A stretch of DNA of 64,000 nucleotides, taken from positions 29,953,873 to 30,017,872 of the forward strand of contig OX465102.1 of NCBI GenBank assembly GCA_949987565.1, in the 5' to 3' direction. The DNA is from Luidia sarsii (Eukaryota; Echinodermata; Asteroidea; Paxillosida; Luidiidae). Numbering within the stretch: position 1 is the stretch's first letter; every line of letters starts with the position of its first letter. The translations under genes were made by a program, and so were the position numbers. Below the pieces are notes generated by a model, which searched no databases, was not told the origin of the DNA, and saw nothing but the letters and a program-made list of their open reading frames with translations. Shown here piece after piece: positions 21,330-31,762 of this stretch.

Positions 21330-21680
21330 GGATAACACAACTTTGGTCGAGGTCAAGGAAAAGCATTAATAGCACATCTGAAATAGCACATCTGTGAAAA
21401 TTTTAGCTCAATCCGTCAACAAGTCTCGAGAAAATAGCAAAAACCGCTTCATTTGTTTTTGTGAAAATGCAGCATTCAGCGTATGCAGCGTATGCAGCGT
21501 ATTGTTATGAAAAATCGTTTAGATTTCGAGTCCAAGACCTAAAAAAATTCTTTTCTCCCAAAATACAGCATTTTAGGCAGAAATATTTCAGTGCGAGGTT
21601 TCTATCATAACCATCTTCAAACTGTATCTTTGAACATTTCTGTTTCTCGGTCTTACCAATGTTGTGTAGGGGCTTTAATA
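21330..21680 (+). mobile_element. TTAA-type MITE, 5'-decayed copy
   Basis: The segment follows the common ~375-bp MITE sequence: TTTGGTCGAGGTCA, AATAGCACATCTGTGAAAAT, GCAGCATTCA, TTTTAGGCAGAAATATTTCA, GTGTAGGGGCTTTAA. The left end is mutated. It lies in intron 2. Confidence 0.7.
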
Positions 21681-21836
21681 CTATAAATTCTGCAGTAGCA
21701 AGCAGGAAGTCTGGGTTCAAATTTTACCAAAAGGACCCATCACTTTTTCTTATTGACACAAAATGGCGTGGAGCAGTGCCAAAAATTAGACCAACAAATC
21801 AAAACTTGATTTTACTAAACAATATTATTTTTGTAC

Positions 21837-22043
21837 CTGGTAACACGATGGAGTGGATATTCAATGATAATCCACTTTGCGTCAGAAGAGTTTGCTTGAA
21901 CGGGTCAACAATGTCTATGACATCATCCCCATCTGCAGTGCACACGATGTCACCTCGCTGACACTTAGCCAGAAATCTCAGCTGCTCCTTGGTTGGTCTT
22001 GTTGCCCTGGCTTCCCTCCTACTTGAAGCGTATGTGTTGGTCC
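21837..22043 (-). CDS. Exon 2 of the Tudor-DDE-BRCT gene
   Basis: This 207-nt internal exon is open in exactly one frame. It is bounded by a TTTAAATAG acceptor and a CCAG|GTACAA donor. The reading (for example KEQLRFLAKCQRGDIVC, then DGDDVIDIVDPFKQTLL) is protein-like in composition and joins exon 1 through a split CGG codon and exon 3 through a split GAA codon. No named domain is recognised. The acidic stretch DGDDVIDIVD is notable. Confidence 0.68.
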
Positions 22044-22596
22044 CTATTTAAAAAAATTAAATAAAAAATCTTAGTGGTGACTGCAATAATGTATTCATAA
22101 ATCGGTCTGATTGACAGGAATGTTGAGGGAGTTGGATAACTTGGATTACCTGATGACAGTGTGCATAAACACATACGTACTTTAATTAGTGTTTAACCTT
22201 AACATTTCTTTAAGTACCGTATCACGGCTCCCAAATCCCAATTCTGTTACTCATTACATTAACTTCTTAGAATTTCACAACCTTGATTTAAGATAAGAAA
22301 AAGTGTATTGTCTTAAAAATTATGCTATGTCTAAAAAAATTCCATTTCAATGGTTTTGTGGAAATGAAAACAAACAAATAAAAGACACTGACTGGGAACA
22401 TGTTTGGAACATTTTCTGAAAATCGTCAAAGATTATATGGTCATTTCGGGAAAAAAAATGCATCCACTTTGTGAGATCCCTGAGGCTTAAAACAATTAGT
22501 TGTTTGTATCAAATGAAAGATAATGGCTAAATGCTCCGGACTTGCAGCCCCACCCTGGCAAAGACTAGTTGACTATCTGGGAAGGCCACCATCTAA

Positions 22597-22690
22597 GGGC
22601 TGGATAGCTCAGATAAAGAAGAGTAATGATACGTTCATCTAGAGGTCTCGGGTCAAGTCCGAAGTCCCCATCCAGACAAATGTTTTCTTT
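22597..22690 (+). repeat. tRNA-derived SINE head (tRNA-like)
   Basis: GCTGGATAGCTCAG at the 5' end, a box-B-like GGGTCAAGTCC, and complementary ends (CTGGAT/ATCCAG) give a tRNA-like fold. The anticodon arm and T-arm are imperfect and there is no clear anticodon, so this is a SINE head, not a functional tRNA gene. It lies in intron 1. Confidence 0.5.
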
Positions 22691-23254
22691 TCCATTTTCA
22701 GGAAATAAACACCCCGTACATGTAAATATGAAACATAGACCATGTATGAAAACAATTGCTCTTCGAATCGTTAAGGAGGGAAGCCTCCGCAATATGGAGG
22801 TCATTCTTTTGTGATTGTCAATGTTACTTCTTAAACAGCTGTGCCAATTCCAGATTTTGGCAGAGTGTCATACTGATCTGGTCATACACAGCATAGTTGA
22901 TGTGTGAATAACAACAGGCCAAAAGATAACTTCGCTTGACTTGGGCTAGGGCTGTTGTCGATTTATGTCCACATACAGTACATGTACGTGAAGGAATCTC
23001 ATGGGACTATCAACATAATTTCTAAAAATTCAACATAAAACACCATACGCAATCAGAACACTTATTTGCTCTGAAATATAAAAACAAAATGGATAAGTTG
23101 ATGTGATGTTAATTGCAAAATGCAAGCAGCTGACCATAATCTCTTCCACTAACTATGAGCAGTCAACACTGTCCCAGTCTTTGTCCTCTCAATCATAACA
23201 TTTTGCTAAAAAAACAGCCCATATGCCACTGATTTCAGATTAAAACACATGTAT

Positions 23255-23400
23255 TTCAAGGGCCTGATGTTTCAATCACATTTCAATAAGGGCCTTTCTC
23301 AAGTCAAAGGCAGAATGAGAAAAGTCTTGAAATGATCGCAATGTCAGGCCCTCTAAATTTATTTGAGATTTTAATTATGTTTCAATATTTCAAGTTTTTG
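23255..23400. repeat. Inverted pair of decayed Penelope-type tails
   Basis: A minus-oriented unit (GGGCCTGATGTTTCAATC, then AGGGCCTTTCTCAAG) faces a plus-oriented unit (GAAAAGTCTTGAAATGATCG, then AATGTCAGGCCCTCTAAAT). This is the same head-to-head arrangement seen at 2.4 kb and 9.9 kb. Confidence 0.55.
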
Positions 23401-23999
23401 TAAAGTAACCTATGCCCTATCAAATACAAATCTAAGGAGATCCACTCCTCAAATAAAATAACCAAAACAACAGTCATATGATTTATGTCAGAAGCACTTG
23501 ACAAAAGGGCCAACCTTCTTTCACCAAGGTCCCACCATTCACTTGTGCCTGTGGTTAACACTCTGGATTAAGGATACAATAGCCAATACTATTATAGGCC
23601 TAGTACTATGTACTACTGTACAACAAGTACTAATAAAAGTAATAGGTCATCACTCTGACACTAGTACAGGAAGAGCCTTATTAACGCTAGCACACAGAAC
23701 CGCTTCCTGTGTTACGTCACCATTACACAGTGTTGGAGGTTCGCGTGGGAAATGGTTACACTACGGTCATCTGGCTCTGCCACATGCAACGCAAGTGTAA
23801 AATTAATACATGTAACAACATATTAATAATAATATACGTACGTACGTCGCTTCTCGCCTCGTAATACATGTACTGTACATCCATTAAGTCGCGTTTCCAC
23901 AGACTTTGGTGTGTGTAATTCAGTACGTAGTGCTGTACCATGGAGTACAGTACGAGTACAGTCAGTAGTATAATTTATAAAGGAAACTAACTACTGTAT

Positions 24000-24470
24000 C
24001 AGATACTACATACTTTTTTTTTACTACTACTACAGTACATGTACTACTGTACTAGTACTAGTACTAGTAGTAGTAGTAGTAGTAGTAGTACACTGTACCA
24101 GTACTAGCACTAAGCCTACGTACTTCAAACAAATAAAGAAAACTAGACAATCCTGAAGTAGTACTATCGTCTAAGTTATAGCCGACTGCACGATATTCCG
24201 ATGTTACTTGATCAGTTGATGGCTTGAGCAAAATACGTAGACGCGTCAACTAGGGCCTAGTGTCAACCCTCGCAGGTCAAAAGTTGTTGTACGAAGTGCA
24301 CGTTGCCTACCCACTACGGCACTAGTACATGTACATGTACATGTACAGTACATGTATTTTGCTGTATACATCTACTGTATATGTACATGTTCACACACAT
24401 ACTGTACTGTACAGCGCTCTAGTACACTGTACGTGTACATGTCTACATGTACAATATTCAGGACACGTGT
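24000..24470. repeat. TAC/TAG and ACATGTAC simple repeats
   Basis: (TAC)n and (TAG)n runs lie at about 24010-24095. Self-complementary ACATGTAC runs lie at about 24320-24350 and 24380-24455. No gene was recognised in this part of intron 1. Confidence 0.8.
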
Positions 24471-26372
24471 ACGAGACACGAGTGTCTGAGCTCCATAAAT
24501 TATGGTCTGACCCTGACCATGGAGTATGGAGTTCGCGCCAGTTTTACTGACGTGTTCATTTGATTTACGAACGATAGGTTACGACTGCTTGGATAAAAAA
24601 AATAACAAAAAACAGCCACATCGATTAATTTGATTAAACCTTAAAATCTTGATTTGTTTCCCCTGAAAAACAGATTACCAAAAGCTATAGGCCTACATGT
24701 ACACGTGTACAAAATAAAGTAACCGAAAACAATAACGGAAACATGTGCACGATTGCCGCCGGCGGGTGCAGTGAGTGACAGCTCGAAAATTGTTACATGT
24801 GTACAAAGTAGAGGTAAACGACATCACCTTTCACCGTCTCGATCTTTCGGCTTTTTGAGACAGAAAAGTCGGGAATTACGGTATTACCCACAATAAATCA
24901 TTAAAATTATTGTCCGAATGTTCTATTAAACGGTGTTTGTTTTATGCCAAACGGAGCGTTTGCAAAGGGAGCAGTGGGGGTAGTAGAAGAAAAAATAGCC
25001 CCCATGAATTAAGGAGCTGATAGGATATCAAAACATTAGGCCATTAATGAATTCTTTTTTACAGGTTCACCGGCTTGGTAAGCAGCGACAGAATTACATG
25101 TTTGTTCTAATAAAGAAAATTCTGTTCTACTCATCGGCACCAGTAGTAGGCCTACAGTGTAAACGGATTATGAAAAAAAAATGTCGGAGCGCCCGACGAC
25201 TGCGCAATGCTAGACTTTCACTAGCGCACGAAGCATGATGAAAATACTTGAGTTAGTACATGTTTATGGAACTCATTCATTTCCCAAATGATAATGCTGT
25301 TGGACTCCACGAAAGACTGGATGCAAGTCACTACTACTAAAAATTCATGGCTAGCTTCAGTGAAGGCTGTGGTTTCAGCTGTCGCCACGTGCGTGACACT
25401 GGACGGTCGCTTTTGTTTATTCTTAAGTGGTATAGTATGGCTTCTTCAGTTCTCGAACGACGGTTCCCAACAGCAAAAATTACTACAAAAACGGCTGTGA
25501 ATTGAAGAACTTTTTATTCTCCAAGAATGACAGCTGACTGCCCCTCATTAGTCACATGCATGCAGACACGTGTAGGCCTCTGTAGTCTGTACACGTACTG
25601 TATACTGTACAACAACTTGATCAGCATAACCACACGATAAACAACGCGCAGTGACGGAAGGCGGAAAACTTAGTGCAGAACAAACGTACAACAAATCATG
25701 CATGGTTGTTGTTTTCAAGTTAAAAAAACTATGTACATGTACATGAAGTAAAAAGTCTCTGGGAAAAGGGGCAAAGTGAAATCTAGGGCAGTAGAAAGGT
25801 TGTATTTCCGAGGGAAATGTAATAATACCATCAGCACTGAAGCGGTCTGCAAATCCTGGACGGACTGAAGTTGGAGAAAGTGTGCAATCACGTGGGAGTA
25901 CAGACATGTATTTTAATAATTGTATAATTCAGCGTCATCATTGACATTTGTTAGCTAAATATCAGAGCCGCGAGAGCCGGCATTTTATTTTCCGATTCGA
26001 TGATTCTTTAACTTTAAGAAAGGTCCTGTTACTCAGTGTTATGATCCGCATCAGCCTATTGCGATTTAGGTCGTGTCGGTTCAATTTGGTGTGTGAACAG
26101 TTAGCAACCTTGCAACGGCTCGCTTTTTTATGCATTCGGCAAAAACAAATTGTTTCCATTATTTAAGAAAAAAAAAGAGGAAAAGTGAAACTTTTGAATA
26201 TTGGAAACTTTTTTGTACGATTTTCCGAAGCACCAAACTTCGGGTACAAAGTCAGAAAAGTGCAGCCTTGCAGCCCCCGATTTAAGACTTAATTGGCTGC
26301 AACTTTATTTTTTGGTAGGCTACAACAGTTTATACTGTGAGTTAAACGAAGATAAAAATTATTCAAACTTAC

Positions 26373-26568
26373 GTCTTTCTTGTTCTTGAAGTGGCGGCAC
26401 TGGTGTTCTAATCATCTGCTGGTCTTGAGTTGAGATCTCGTGGCCACGATATCCTGGGAACCTGACCACCAGTACGCCCTCGGTTTTCAAATCCGCCACT
26501 CGCCCATCGCACCATCTCCCAAGTTCGTCAACTGCTTGCACACGGCTGCCAACACCGAATTTCCCCAT
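26373..26568 (-). CDS. Exon 1: start codon and Tudor (PHF20-like) domain
   Basis: The 196-nt exon encodes 65 residues plus one base. It starts MGKFGVGSRV and ends at the canonical donor GAC|GTAAGT (intron from 26372). Residues 4-55 follow the PHF20/PHF20L1 Tudor pattern: F-x-V-G near the start, A-x-D-x-L-x-x-W at about residues 13-20, a hydrophobic LVVRF strand and a final IRTP. Tudor domains of this type read methyl-lysine or methyl-arginine in chromatin proteins, so a chromatin-binding role is inferred. The aromatic cage is only partly visible (W20 and F38 are present). The ATG lies in A-A-C-G-ATG-G, an acceptable context. The exon is clearly coding in composition compared with its A+T-rich flanks. 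Confidence 0.75.
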
Positions 26569-26628
26569 CGTTTTCCCCCTTAAGTCTTAGCAATGCATTT
26601 TAGGAAAAGGCCCAATAACTCTTGACAA

Positions 26629-26631
26629 ACT
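26629..26631 (-). promoter_or_regulatory. Candidate splice acceptor upstream of the exon 1 ATG
   Basis: On the minus strand, GCTGATTTCAG|TTTGTC lies 61 nt upstream of the ATG at 26568. The pyrimidine tract is weak. If used, the start codon lies in exon 2 of the transcript with a distal non-coding first exon, for which 32483-32740 is a candidate. Confidence 0.25.
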
Positions 26632-26925
26632 GAAATCAGCGTCTTAAGTGAGGCAATTAAGAACTAACCCCACGCTAACTACTCTTAAAGCCAGACGCAT
26701 CACACCATACAAAATAGTGCATGTCCGACAGGATATATTGCGGGTATACGCTTGGTCGAGAATCAAAATAATATAATCATCGTAAGATTTATAATAAATG
26801 AACGGCGACATTTGATAAAGAAGAAATGCAGAGTAATTTTACCCCTTTTTGCATTACTTATTACTGCATTTTACTATTATTTTTGTCTAAATAAGGTCTA
26901 CATGTACTATGGCAAGCTACCACAG

Positions 26926-26990
26926 GAAACTACTTTCCGTATGCAACGTACTACTTTCCGTATGCAACGTACCACTTCCGTATGCAACAT
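26926..26990 (+). repeat. 20-bp tandem repeat, three copies
   Basis: The unit TACTTTCCGTATGCAACGTA occurs three times with small changes. No function is apparent. Confidence 0.7.
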
Positions 26991-27129
26991 GTATTCATGC
27001 GCGCGTCGGGAAGAGCAGCGGAAAAAATCTCTGCTCGCAATAAAATCGATTTCGGCCATTACTTTACCGATTTCCACCGTTCGAAGGAGAAAAAATATTA
27101 ACATTAAACAAACATTACGACTATAACAT

Positions 27130-29527
27130 TTATATAATCAGGAATGATGGCATTATATTGCCAATTGATCTGTTGCAACTCTGAGGCACGATGTCTTATC
27201 AGCTCTTTGTTGATTTAGTGCTGATAACGATCTTAAGAGTCCAACTCCAAATCTATGCGCTCCGACCCGAGTTGAGGCCGGTCAACTCGGGTTGGCTTTT
27301 AAAGGGAGGTACACGTAATGGTTTGTTTTATTTCTATTTTCAACCTTTTTCTTACTTGTGTGCTGTGATGTGAATGCTGTACATGTATCCCGAAAAATGA
27401 AATAATAAAATAAATAAATAAAATAAATAAATCACACTAAAACAGTCGTGGCATCTGTGGTGCGATCACTATAAGCGGAGCTGGAGCGTGTGCCTAACAC
27501 CACTCTGGTCTGTGTATGCGTGGCGCCTCTATTGACTGGTAGACGATAGTGACTCCTGATAGGCCAGCTGTGGGCGGACTGCGGTAGGTGAAGGCTCGCC
27601 AGAGCATTTTGATGAGGCCGAGTGGGAGCTCAACTTAAAGTGGACGGACTGCAGGCCATGTATAGGTGCGAGTTCAAAATGATGTTCGCAGGGCGATTTC
27701 TAAAAAAAAAAAAACCGCCACGAACTTGGGCTCCGGCTTCGTCTTAGTTTTTTTTATGCAAATGCTGAAATGGAAATGGAGAAAAGCCGCAAATCGCGAT
27801 CAAGGCGATCGGGGTGAACAATCGTATTACCTTTGGTTGACAGTCATTAAATAAAGAAAAAAAAATACACGAAGAGCCGCTCCTATCTTCATGTGGGTCC
27901 CTGACGCCACGATTCACGGTGGAGTGGGCCCTTTTTCAAGACTTCAACTATTGCCCCCAAAAAGCTCATTTCCATAACACTCTGCATATCCATTTCCTCA
28001 CTGGACTGAGTAGGTTTCACCTCCCCATCTTTATCTCCATCAAAAAGTACAACCTTGCCCGGTTACCTGTCCGCACACGCATTGGTGCATTCGATAACCC
28101 AGCGGTGTCAAATGCGGCGGCTATCGTCTGATTGGAATTCGCTGAGCCGCAAAAAAAGAGAGGGGGGTGGACTAGACTGAGAGAAAGCGAGGGGAGAACG
28201 ACGTTCTCTTGGAAAATGGGAGCTCATCAAATAACTCGGGTGACTGCTTTGAGTTGAACCTCTTGTTCCGGGGCGATGCGATTCACGGCCAACAAGCGGC
28301 AATCATCAATAATCTGTTGGCGCTGAACTCCATTTCGTCCGGCAAGCAGCACCGATTTTTCAATCCCCCCCCTTCCCTTGGCCGCGTTAACCGACGGCGA
28401 ATCGACGCAACTCGGACCCCAATTTGTCGGGACGATCGCCTGGTTGCGTCGCGCTGCATGCTCCGTTGGTGCTCGCTGTGACTTCGCGGCCAGCGCGGAC
28501 ACAGACGCTCACACGAGCGACACTTGAAGGGCGCGAAACGGACACGCGAATGGAGCAATCCATTCGCGTTATTAATGGGGGGGGGGGGTATTTCGCGACG
28601 CGACGGCGTAATGACATCGCCCATCCGCGGTATGCGAGCGGTGAAAGGCTGTACTTCATAACTCGTACGTACTCAGTCCCTCCCCCACAACCATTTGACG
28701 GGGAATACACACAAAAAGACATCGTACAAATTCAATCAGCTTGAAATCAGGGGTTCATGATTTTAAACTGCCCAGCTCCGTGCTCTAGCCTCGTCTCTGT
28801 TTATAACCAAAAGCCGAAAGTACAAATTGAGGATTCCTTCTTGGAGTTGAAGCTTGTGAGTGACTTTTTCCCCATCAAAATCGGGGTATCTTTCGTTTTC
28901 ATTGCCCCGTGCTCAAGAAACAAACGGCTGAAAGGGGTGGGCACTGAGCCTACGGCTGGTTTTAAAACAGTTCTGACGAACTGTCTGTCTTGTTCCGGTA
29001 GTGTGTAAAATGCAAGATAATAATGACGAAGAGAGCGACATGTTTATTGTCGATTAGGTTTCATGTCGATGACAGCGCAAGATTCTACTGACGCACTTTT
29101 TTGACTCAGGAGATCACATTCTCCTTCCTCATCGCTGGGTCGCAGAAAACCTAGTACAAGAAATACGGCATAAATAACCGATTCGATTCTTTCACTTTGA
29201 CTAAAAATGTTGGACAAAACGCGTTTGTGAAAAAAAAGGTTTGTCCAACACTTGTTCTGGTTTTATAAAGAATGTTCTGGGTTTGGGAGTCATCTTGAAG
29301 AACACAATCCACAAAGATGTGGTTTCATTGACAAAATGTTGTTACCATCAGACGGTATTGAGCACCCGGGCCCCATGAATACTGGCACAGCACAATGAGG
29401 AGACGCAGGGTAAATGGTGTGGGTATGTCAATCACAGCAATCAAAATGGCAGTTACTGAGGTAGGTGACCAGTTCTGGTTCATCTACCTCTGTGAGTGGG
29501 CAAGGGGGTCTCATCACAGGGCACTCG
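27130..29527. other. Intergenic; decayed MITE copies, no gene recognised
   Basis: GGCTCCGGCTTCGTCT at about 27730-27746 and a longer decayed copy at about 28780-28950 (CGTCTCTGTTTATAACC, AAAAGCCGAAAG, TTTCGTTTTCATTGCC) belong to the MITE family at 51.7-52.55 kb. An (AAATA)n run is at about 27400-27432. The GC-rich part at 28200-28740 has several overlapping short frames but none resembles a known protein. Confidence 0.45.
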
Positions 29528-29908
29528 TTAAAGCCCCTATACAACATTGGTATGATCGAAAAACAGAAATGTTCACATATTTACATGAAACGTATACTGT
29601 TTGAAGATGGTTATAGTAAAAACCTCTCGCTGAAATATTTCTGCCTAAAATGTTGTATTTTGGGAGAAATGAGTAAAAGAAATCGTTTTCGTCTCACCGA
29701 GATCTAAACTATTTTTCGGAATAGTACGGCGTTGAATGCTGCATTTTCGCGAAACAAAATAATGAAGCGGTTTTCGCGATTTTCTCGAGACTCGGTTGGC
29801 GGATTGAGCTGAATTTTTCACTGGTGTGCTATTTCATGCATATTGTTGGATCAGACAACGTATGGATGCTATTCTCTGACCTCGACCATTGTTGTGTAGG
29901 GGCTTTAA
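29528..29908 (-). mobile_element. TTAA-flanked MITE, full-length
   Basis: TTAA sits at both ends (29528-29531, 29905-29908), with inverted ends AAGCCCCTATACAACATTGG and its complement TGTTGTGTAGGGGCTT. Size and interior match the copies at 31388, 43298, 55623 and 56152. A TTAA target duplication is characteristic of piggyBac-type transposition. There are no coding frames. Confidence 0.85.
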
Positions 29909-30100
29909 TGACGCGCTTATGGGGTTGCATACCGTAGCGCCCATGCCCCAGACCACAGTCTGTTCAGTTGTATACCCAGGGCTTTCTTGGTCGATTGCTA
30001 CCTGGGGTATGGGCGGTCCAGGCCTCAAAGTTTGACGGGAGCTGTTCTGGTGTGTCTGGGGTTGGCGGACAGGCGTGGGGGACTGGGCGAGGCCTCAAAA

Positions 30101-30863
30101 GATTATTTTTTGCGTACCACTAACGCGTCAAGTTAGCCAATTAATTGCAATTGTGCGACTTGAATGAAGACCAACGCGCCAACTCGCCCACTAGTCTACT
30201 TGCCCCTTGCCAACTCGCCCACTAGTCTACTTGCCCCTAGCCAACTCGCCCACTAGTCTACTTGCCCCTTGCCAACTTGCCCACTAGTCTACTTGCCCCT
30301 TGCGAACTCACCCACTAGTCTACTTGCCTCTTGCCAAATCGCCCACTAGTCTACTTGCCCCTAGACAACTCGCCAACTAGTCTACTTGGCCCTAGCCAAC
30401 TCGCCCACTAGTCTACTTGGCCCTAGCCAACTCGCCCACTAGTCTACTTGCCCCTTGCCAACTCGCCCACTAGTCCACTTGCCCCTTGCCAACTCGCCCA
30501 CTAGTCTACTTGCCCCTTGCCAACTCGCTTACTAGTCTACTTGCCCCTTGCCAACTCGCTCACTAGTCAACTTGCCCCTTGCCAACTCGCCCACTAGTCT
30601 ACTTGCCCCTTGCCAACTCGCCTACTAGTCTACTTGCCCCTTGTCAACTCGCCCACTAGTCTACTTGCCCCTAGCCAACTCGCCCACTGAGTCTACTTGC
30701 CCCTAGCCAACTCGCACATTGGTCTACTTGCCCCTTGCCAACTCGCTTACTAGTCTACTTGCCCCTTGCCAACGAGCGGAAATCGCGTTGGTCTCCATTC
30801 AAGTCGCCCCATTTCAATTAAGGGGCCAAACTGACGCGTTAGTGGTACGGAAGAAAAAAATCG
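30101..30863. mobile_element. TIR element carrying a 31-bp minisatellite (about 19 copies)
   Basis: Arms at 30101-30180 and 30775-30863 are inverted copies sharing GTACCACTAACGCGTCA, GCGACTTGAATG and AGACCAACGCG. Between them lies a tandem array of CCAACTCGCCCACTAGTCTA plus CTTGCCCCTTG (31 bp, about 19 units). Some units differ at CCCCTAG and CGCTTAC. The arms and array together form one non-autonomous DNA element. It is not a CRISPR array because the units are contiguous with no spacers. Confidence 0.8.
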
Positions 30864-30992
30864 GGCCCGGGAAAGAGGGAGGGAGGGAGGTAGAGAGCTG
30901 GTTGTGAATTACACGCCCATTCGTGGCGATCCCATGTATGTGTAGTCTCCCGGACTAAAGCTCGGGTATAAGATAAGAAAGGATAGCCTTGT

Positions 30993-31348
30993 TTAAAGCA
31001 CCTACACAACAATTGGTCCGATCGAAGAAAAAAACCCAGAAATGTTCACAGATTTACATGAAACTTAAACTTATACTATGCCTTTGAGAAAGGTCCTGCT
31101 AGGATCGAAACGTCAGGCCCACTAAATTTTAAGAAACTTATGCAGTTTAAAGATGGTTATGGCAGAAACCTCGCACTGAAATATTTCTGCCTAAAATGCT
31201 GTATTTTTTCGGCGAAAAGAGTACAAGAAATCGTTTACGTCTCGCCATCAATATAGATCTAAACTATTTTCGAACAATACTGTACGTTGAATGCTCAGTT
31301 GGCAGATTGGGCTGAAATGTTCACAGGTGTGCTATTTCACGCATATGT
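30993..31348 (-). mobile_element. TTAA-type MITE, truncated and interrupted
   Basis: It starts TTAAAGCACCTACACAAC and follows the MITE interior, with a 59-bp foreign insert at 31075-31133. It stops near 31348 before the second terminal repeat. It lies close to the next, oppositely oriented copy. Confidence 0.75.
31075..31133 (+). mobile_element. 59-bp solo Penelope tail inserted in a MITE, 8-bp target duplication
   Basis: AAACTTAT occurs on both sides (31067-31074 and 31134-31141), and the MITE sequence resumes where it left off. The insert consists only of the hammerhead-like unit: GCCT, TTGAGAA, GGTCCTGCTAGGATC, GAAAC, GTC, AGGCCCAC and a short A/T tail. It looks like an extreme 5' truncation of a Penelope-like copy. 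Confidence 0.7.
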
Positions 31349-31387
31349 TGGAACTTCTTAAATATTTCCCAAAAAGTGTACCGGTAA

Positions 31388-31762
31388 TTAACGCCCCTAC
31401 ATAAAATTGGTCGAGGTCAGAGAATATCATCCATACGTTGTATGATCCAACATATGCATGAAATAGCACGCCTGTGAACATTTCAGCTCAATCCGCCATC
31501 CGAGTCCCGAGAAATTCGTGAAAACCGCTTCATTTGTTTCGCGAAAATGCAGCATTCAACGCCGTACTGTTCCGAAAAAATAGTTTAGATCTCGGTGAGA
31601 CGTTAACAATTTCTTTACACTTTTTCCCAAAATACAACATTTTAGGCAGAAATGTTTCAGTGCGAGGTTTCTACTATAATCATCTTCAAACTGTATAAGT
31701 TTCATGTAAATCTGTGAACATTTCTGCTTTTCGATTTTACCAATGTTGTGTAGGGGCTTTAA
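31388..31762 (+). mobile_element. TTAA-flanked MITE, full-length
   Basis: TTAA lies at 31388-31391 and 31759-31762, with ends CGCCCCTACATAAAATTGG and GTTGTGTAGGGGCTT. The interior shows ATATGCATGAAATAGCAC, TCGAGGTCAGAGAA, AAATGCAGCATTCAACG and CATCTTCAAACTGTATAAG. Confidence 0.85.

Larger units (their letters stand above)
11960..26568 (-). other. Five-exon gene model: Tudor - NLS - VNTR - DDE core - IQ - BRCT protein
   Basis: Five minus-strand exons join in frame: 26568-26373, 22043-21837, 19171-19107, 16788-16645 and 16513-11960. They give about 1721 residues. The phases agree: exon 1 ends phase 1, exon 2 starts and ends phase 1, exon 3 starts phase 1 and ends phase 0, and exon 4 is phase 0 on both sides. 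The donors are GTAAGT, GTACAA, GTAATT and GTAAGT. Introns are 4329, 2665, 2318 and 131 bp and contain old transposon pieces in introns 1-3. The last junction is the least certain because the acceptor at 16514-16515 has no good pyrimidine tract. The large exon could instead start independently at the ATG at 16564. The protein looks nuclear. No terminal inverted repeats bounding the locus were seen. Confidence 0.72.

Noticed and set aside
28209..28744. Several overlapping ~90-110-codon frames on both strands
   Set aside because: High-GC region with frames open in all directions; no similarity and no splice-linked continuation.
30177..30775. CRISPR-like array (31-bp units)
   Set aside because: Units are contiguous with no variable spacers and lie between transposon arms in an animal genome.
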